8,177 bases of DNA from Planctomycetota bacterium. Lineage in GTDB: Bacteria > Planctomycetota > B15-G4. Shown here one piece after another: positions 5,319 through 8,177 of this stretch; within the stretch, counting starts at the first letter, position 1, and every line of letters starts with the position of its first letter. Below the pieces are notes generated by a model that had not been told where the DNA came from, did no database searches, and saw nothing but the letters and a program-made list of their open reading frames with translations. Position numbers and translations under genes: made by a program. The DNA is taken from NCBI GenBank assembly GCA_003644265.1, contig QNBX01000181.1, positions 1-8,177 on the forward strand, in the 5' to 3' direction.

Positions 5319-5324
5319 ACCAGA

Positions 5325-6470
5325 ATGCGCAAGGCACGCCCGCTCTCCCTACCGATGACATCGTCGCGGCGGTGCCTCTTGCTCGCGCTGCTCGCCCCCG
5401 CACTCCTGGCCGGCGGCCCGGACGTGCAGGTCACCGACCTGCCGGGCGAAGGCACCCTGGTCGCCCTGGGGGACGTGGACGGTGACGGGCACCTCGACCT
5501 GGTGGCTGAGGAGTACGCCCTGATCCATGTGCTGCCGGGTGATGGCCTGGGCGGCTTTGGGGCACCGGTCTCCAGCACCAAGTCGTTCTCTCACGTTGGA
5601 GATCTGCGCCTTGCCGACTTCGATGGTGATGGCCGAGCCGATGTGGGAACCATCGCAAGCGGCAATGCGGTCGTGTACCTGTCGATCGGTGGAGGCGCGC
5701 TGGGACCGGCGATCACAGTGCCCGATTCGTTGGGCTCCGTCGACGCCGTGTTTGCTGATGTGACCGGCGACGGCAGAGACGATGTGGTCACTGCTGCTGG
5801 CGCAATCGGGTTTCGCCTCCATCGCAGTTTGCCGGGCGGAGCGTTCGCACCCGCAGTCACCGTGGCTGGGTCGGGCAGCGTGCAACAGGTGGCGCTTGCG
5901 GACGTCGATGGCAATGGCACCCTGGATGTGTTCACTCAACAGAGCTTCGGGGTGATCGGAAAGGTCGACGTTTACGTGCATGTACTCCAGCCCGGCGGCG
6001 GCTTCGCCCCCGCTGTCCTTCTCGCCTACATGGTTCCTGAGGGCAACTCCCTGTATGGCAAATCCCTGTTTGGGCGTGACATGGACGGCGACGGACTGGG
6101 CGACGTGCTCTATCAGGGAGACTCAGGCTGGGTCCTCAGGCGCTCCCTGGGCGGTGGCGCGTTCGCGGCCGAGATTGCCGTGACAGATGCGCACCCCGGC
6201 TTGGTGTTCGACGAGCGCGGGTTCACCGACGTCGACGGCGATGGGCTGACTGACATCCTGCTACGGGGTATCTCTGGTCCCTCGAAGATCCTGATGCAGG
6301 GACCGGACCACACCTTTGAGGTGGGTAAGGCACTCTATGTACTCAATAGCGATATGGCCCTGCCCGGCGACATGGATGAAGACGGTGCTGTCGACCGCGT
6401 CGTATCCTGGGACGTCGTATTGGCGCCTCAGTCGCCCGAAAAAGTTCACGTCTTTTCCGGGGACAGCTAG
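5325..6470 (+). CDS. FG-GAP/VCBS repeat protein, N-terminal part up to an in-frame TAG
   Basis: The 381-residue product starts with a signal peptide: SSRRC (13-17), then LLLALLAPALLA (18-29) before GGPD; the twin Arg could mean Tat export. Seven calcium-binding FG-GAP motifs follow: DVDGDGHLD (50), DFDGDGRAD (98), DVTGDGRDD (145), DVDGNGTLD (193), DMDGDGLGD (252), DVDGDGLTD (302) and DMDEDGAVD (349), spaced 47-59 residues. Seven repeats make one integrin-alpha-like seven-bladed propeller, typically used for adhesion or carbohydrate binding outside the cell. The frame ends at TAG 6468-6470. The next codons stay open in the same phase and continue with seven more motifs, so this is the front half of one gene. 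Alone, it would be an exported propeller without the C-terminal module. Confidence 0.85.
   Translation: MRKARPLSLPMTSSRRCLLLALLAPALLAGGPDVQVTDLPGEGTLVALGDVDGDGHLDLVAEEYALIHVLPGDGLGGFGAPVSSTKSFSHVGDLRLADFDGDGRADVGTIASGNAVVYLSIGGGALGPAITVPDSLGSVDAVFADVTGDGRDDVVTAAGAIGFRLHRSLPGGAFAPAVTVAGSGSVQQVALADVDGNGTLDVFTQQSFGVIGKVDVYVHVLQPGGGFAPAVLLAYMVPEGNSLYGKSLFGRDMDGDGLGDVLYQGDSGWVLRRSLGGGAFAAEIAVTDAHPGLVFDERGFTDVDGDGLTDILLRGISGPSKILMQGPDHTFEVGKALYVLNSDMALPGDMDEDGAVDRVVSWDVVLAPQSPEKVHVFSGDS
6468..6470 (+). other. In-frame amber codon splitting the FG-GAP gene
   Basis: TAG 6468-6470 follows FSGDS and precedes GALRTSW in one continuous reading phase. A single substitution from CAG or GAG would restore the full protein. 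It falls at codon 382 of 852, 33 residues after the seventh calcium motif begins and 19 before the eighth, so it lies between two sets of seven. The other complete genes here end in TGA, while the SUMF1-like gene ends in TAG, so TAG is used as a true stop in this DNA. Confidence 0.9.
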
Positions 6471-6491
6471 GGCGCCCTGCGCACATCCTGG

Positions 6492-7883
6492 GTGGACGGT
6501 CTCCTCATCAATCCCCAGGTGGTCGACGCCGATCTGGACGGCTACCCGGACCTGCTCTCTGCGAATCCGCCGCGCCTGGCTCGCGGGAGATCCGGTGGCC
6601 GCATCGGCCCCTTCGAGGACCTGGGCCTGGCCGGGGGGGATTCCCAGCGCGCTGTCGACATGGACGGCAACGGCCTGGTCGACCTGGTGACCAGCTGGCC
6701 ATCCGGGTCCTCGGCACCGATGAATGAGCTGCACGTTGCCCTGGCCAGCACGCCAGCGACCTGGACGCCCGACGCATCGCCGCTCCTGCTGCCGCTGGAC
6801 GAGAAGCAATATGGCCTGGACGTCGGTGACCTCGACGGCGACGGAGACGCGGACGTCGGCTGGCTCAGCAACGTGTCACCACCCGGCCAGCATCGCCTGC
6901 GAAGCGTGCTCAACGATGGCGCCGGCGAGCTGTCGGTTGCGTTCCTTCAGACGGCCCCGGACGGCTCCGAACTCCTCACCCTGCAACTCGGCGACATGGA
7001 TGGTGACGGCGATCTCGATGCGTTGGTGGCGAGTCGCACCTTGGAGGACCTGCGCACGGCCCTCGGCGCGGGCGACGGCAGCTTCGGCGCCCTCGCTCCC
7101 GCGGTGCCCAGCGGCGACATCGGCTGGCTCAACGACGCTGTCCTGGCCGACAGTAACGGCGACGGCATTCTCGACCTGCACGGTGCGAGCACCAGTATCT
7201 CGGGGACGTGGGGCCTGCTGCGTCTGGAGGGGCTGGGTGACGGCAGCTTCGGTCCCGTCACGCTCACGACGACTGAGTCCGCCGATCTTCTCTTCGGCCT
7301 GGTTGCAGGGGACGCGGACGCCGATGGTGACGTGGATGTATTCACATCTGGCAACGGCCTCGCGCTCTGCATCGGTGACGGCGCAGGGGGCTTCAGCGCT
7401 CACACTGTGTTCCGGGGCCCCGGCGATCCGAGGCCTGGAAAACGCGGCACCCTGAGCGACATCGATGGCGACGGCATCCTCGACTACATGCACAGCGGCT
7501 TCCACGGCTGGGTCGTACCCGGAGCGGGGCCCTGGACATCGCTCGGGCATTCACTGGCGGGCGCTGCGGGCTACTCACGCCTGACAGGGGCCGGCCCGCT
7601 CACGGCAGGTTCGGTGGCGGAGCTGCTCGTCGAGCAGGCCCCGCCGGGCGCCAACGGTATCTTGGTCGTGGGACTGAGTGAGCTCTCGGCGCCCTTTAAA
7701 GGAGGGGTGATGGTGCCCTTCCCCGATGCGTTGCGCGCCTTCTCAGTCGATGCATCGGGCGAGGCCCTGCTGGCCGGGACCTGGCCCGCAGGCGTGCCGT
7801 CGGGTGCGGCCTTCTTCGCCCAGAGCTGGCTGCCCGGAACTCCCTTCGCGGCCACCACCGCCGTCACGGGCGTCGCGCCCTGA
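6492..7883 (+). CDS. FG-GAP/VCBS repeat protein, C-terminal part with PFKGG module
   Basis: This frame continues that of the preceding entry after the TAG. GTG 6492 is the first possible start, but it has no Shine-Dalgarno and no signal peptide, so independent export is improbable. Counting from the upstream ATG, calcium motifs start at codons 401 (DADLDGYPD), 445 (DMDGNGLVD), 502 (DLDGDGDAD), 557 (DMDGDGDLD), 609 (DSNGDGILD), 663 (DADADGDVD) and 712 (DIDGDGILD). They form a second seven-repeat set. The C-terminal module begins PWTSLGHSLAG (from codon 736), has PFKGG at 790-794 and continues with TWPAGVPSGAAFFAQSW. It parallels the end of the 2660 gene product. Coding quality stays intact along the whole half, suggesting that the interruption is recent, a sequencing error, or bypassed by readthrough. 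Confidence 0.8.
   Translation: MDGLLINPQVVDADLDGYPDLLSANPPRLARGRSGGRIGPFEDLGLAGGDSQRAVDMDGNGLVDLVTSWPSGSSAPMNELHVALASTPATWTPDASPLLLPLDEKQYGLDVGDLDGDGDADVGWLSNVSPPGQHRLRSVLNDGAGELSVAFLQTAPDGSELLTLQLGDMDGDGDLDALVASRTLEDLRTALGAGDGSFGALAPAVPSGDIGWLNDAVLADSNGDGILDLHGASTSISGTWGLLRLEGLGDGSFGPVTLTTTESADLLFGLVAGDADADGDVDVFTSGNGLALCIGDGAGGFSAHTVFRGPGDPRPGKRGTLSDIDGDGILDYMHSGFHGWVVPGAGPWTSLGHSLAGAAGYSRLTGAGPLTAGSVAELLVEQAPPGANGILVVGLSELSAPFKGGVMVPFPDALRAFSVDASGEALLAGTWPAGVPSGAAFFAQSWLPGTPFAATTAVTGVAP
7868..7880 (+). other. Small hairpin in the last codons of the FG-GAP gene
   Basis: GGGCG (7868-7872) pairs with CGCCC (7876-7880) over a 3-nt loop, just before the TGA. It has no U-run. It may be a minor 3'-end structure. 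Confidence 0.25.
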
Positions 7884-7898
7884 TCGAGGTCGTGGGTC

Positions 7899-7952
7899 GG
7901 GAGTACAAAGCCCCCCCACTTCGCTCGGGCGACAGCCAAGCCCGTCCTGTCC
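7899..7952 (-). repeat. Poly-G dispersed repeat, copy 3 (inverted)
   Basis: On the minus strand this reads GTCGCC, nine bases, then GTGGGGGGG, CTTTGTA and CTCCC. It follows the copy at 83-138 closely on both sides of the G-run (seven G here, 7911-7917). The similarity continues about 15 bp further with GGG-TTGGC. It lies directly after the FG-GAP gene and points toward it. Confidence 0.6.
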
Positions 7953-7972
7953 ACAAACTCGGCCTTGCCATC

Positions 7973-7993
7973 ACTCGCCGCCAGTCAGCGAGT
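7973..7993 (+). terminator. Possible terminator hairpin after the FG-GAP gene
   Basis: ACTCGC (7973-7978) pairs with GCGAGT (7988-7993) over a 9-nt loop, 90 nt after the stop, followed by TTGCGCT. It is a modest stem with only a hint of a U-run. Confidence 0.3.
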
Positions 7994-8096
7994 TGCGCTC
8001 ACCGACCATGGCCGGATGAACGCCTCGATCCAGCCGCTCCAGTGACCGGCCCCCCTTCACGAGTCCACCCGCAGACCGCCGTTCCTCCGCGATCCT

Positions 8097-8177
8097 GGCG
8101 CCCCCGTCACGCGCCCAGAGCCCCCCGCTCGCTCCTGCCCCAGGTGGTGGTTCCCCAAAGCGCACTGAAGAGCGAAC
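8097..8177 (+). repeat. GCGAAC-family dispersed repeat, copy B (runs to window edge)
   Basis: It is the counterpart of 4722-4813: GGCGCCCCCGT at its left end, then 49 of 62 identical bases over 8116-8177, ending CCAAAGCGCACTGAA and AGCGAAC at the last base of the window. The element probably continues beyond. The rest of 7884-8096 holds the inverted poly-G copy, one hairpin and nothing else I can identify. Confidence 0.7.

Larger units (their letters stand above)
4397..5324. other. 928-bp gap with no credible gene, dense in repeats
   Basis: No frame here has a signal peptide, a domain or a good ribosome site. The longest frames, such as 4624-5103 on the minus strand, are Arg/Gly/Pro-rich and cross the repeats. 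Contents in order: interlocked GTTCTC/GAGAAC palindromes (4428-4448), a 9-bp inverted repeat 74 nt apart (4606-4697), the GCGAAC repeat (4722-4816), a GCGAAC hairpin (4865-4884), a hairpin GGTGT/ACACC (4890-4906), the 53-bp block (4932-4984), a GCGACG/CGTCGC hairpin (5114-5135), the 33-bp block (5156-5188), and a CGCGA/TCGCG inverted repeat (5282-5299). It could encode a structured non-coding RNA, but nothing identifies one. Confidence 0.55.

Noticed and set aside
6468..6470. A genome-wide recoded TAG
   Set aside because: The SUMF1-like gene ends at a TAG at the expected C-terminus of its fold, so TAG appears to act as a normal stop.
7571..7954. Minus-strand frame with KWGGFVLP resembling a peptide at the start of the window
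   Set aside because: The resemblance comes from the poly-G DNA repeat itself. The rest is antisense to the FG-GAP gene.
1..8177. CRISPR array, IS element, integrase, toxin-antitoxin or phage-defence genes
   Set aside because: No regularly spaced identical repeats, no transposase or recombinase motifs, and no small paired genes are visible on either strand.

Overview
The window is strongly G+C-rich bacterial DNA with genes only on the + strand. It carries four loci (five reading frames), separated by unusually long, repeat-filled gaps. Large secreted FG-GAP and beta-propeller proteins, a SUMF1-fold protein, and a shared C-terminal module around a PFKGG motif suggest a Planctomycetota-like bacterium with a large genome. 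That assignment is inference from protein style; no rRNA or taxonomic marker is present.

Layout: (1) 123-851, a SUMF1/formylglycine-generating-enzyme-fold protein that has lost its N-terminus exactly at a poly-G repeat and lacks both cysteines of true FGE. (2) 1103-2266, a secreted YncE-like beta-propeller protein. (3) 2660-4396, a secreted protein of unknown function with a partly duplicated body and the PFKGG module. (4) 5325-7883, a very long FG-GAP protein interrupted by one in-frame TAG at 6468-6470. Seven Ca-binding D-x-D-G-D-G motifs lie before the stop and seven after it, and the PFKGG module is at the far C-terminus. Three genes have a clear Shine-Dalgarno 6 nt from an ATG followed by a signal peptide. 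The products are therefore probably exported surface or extracellular proteins. No operon is evident: gaps are 251, 393 and 928 bp, so each gene is probably transcribed on its own.

The gaps hold at least four families of short, diverged, dispersed repeats: (a) a poly-G/CTTTGTA element (83-138, 2516-2555, and inverted at 7899-7952); (b) a GCGAAC element (2337-2356, 4722-4816, 8097-8177); (c) a 33-bp block (2411-2443, 5156-5188); (d) a 53-bp block (2441-2493, 4932-4984). Blocks c and d abut upstream of gene 3, where they form an 11-bp stem with one bulged base that resembles an integron attC site. In front of gene 4 the same blocks are apart and in the opposite order. Many hairpins and palindromes sit in the leaders, including a 16-bp perfect palindrome ahead of the 2660 gene.

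The most notable points are the amber stop falling between two complete seven-motif FG-GAP sets, the repeat that coincides with the broken end of the SUMF1 gene, and the shuffled leader repeats with an attC-like fold. No CRISPR array, transposase, integrase, tRNA or rRNA was found. No complete multi-gene system can be claimed from this window alone.
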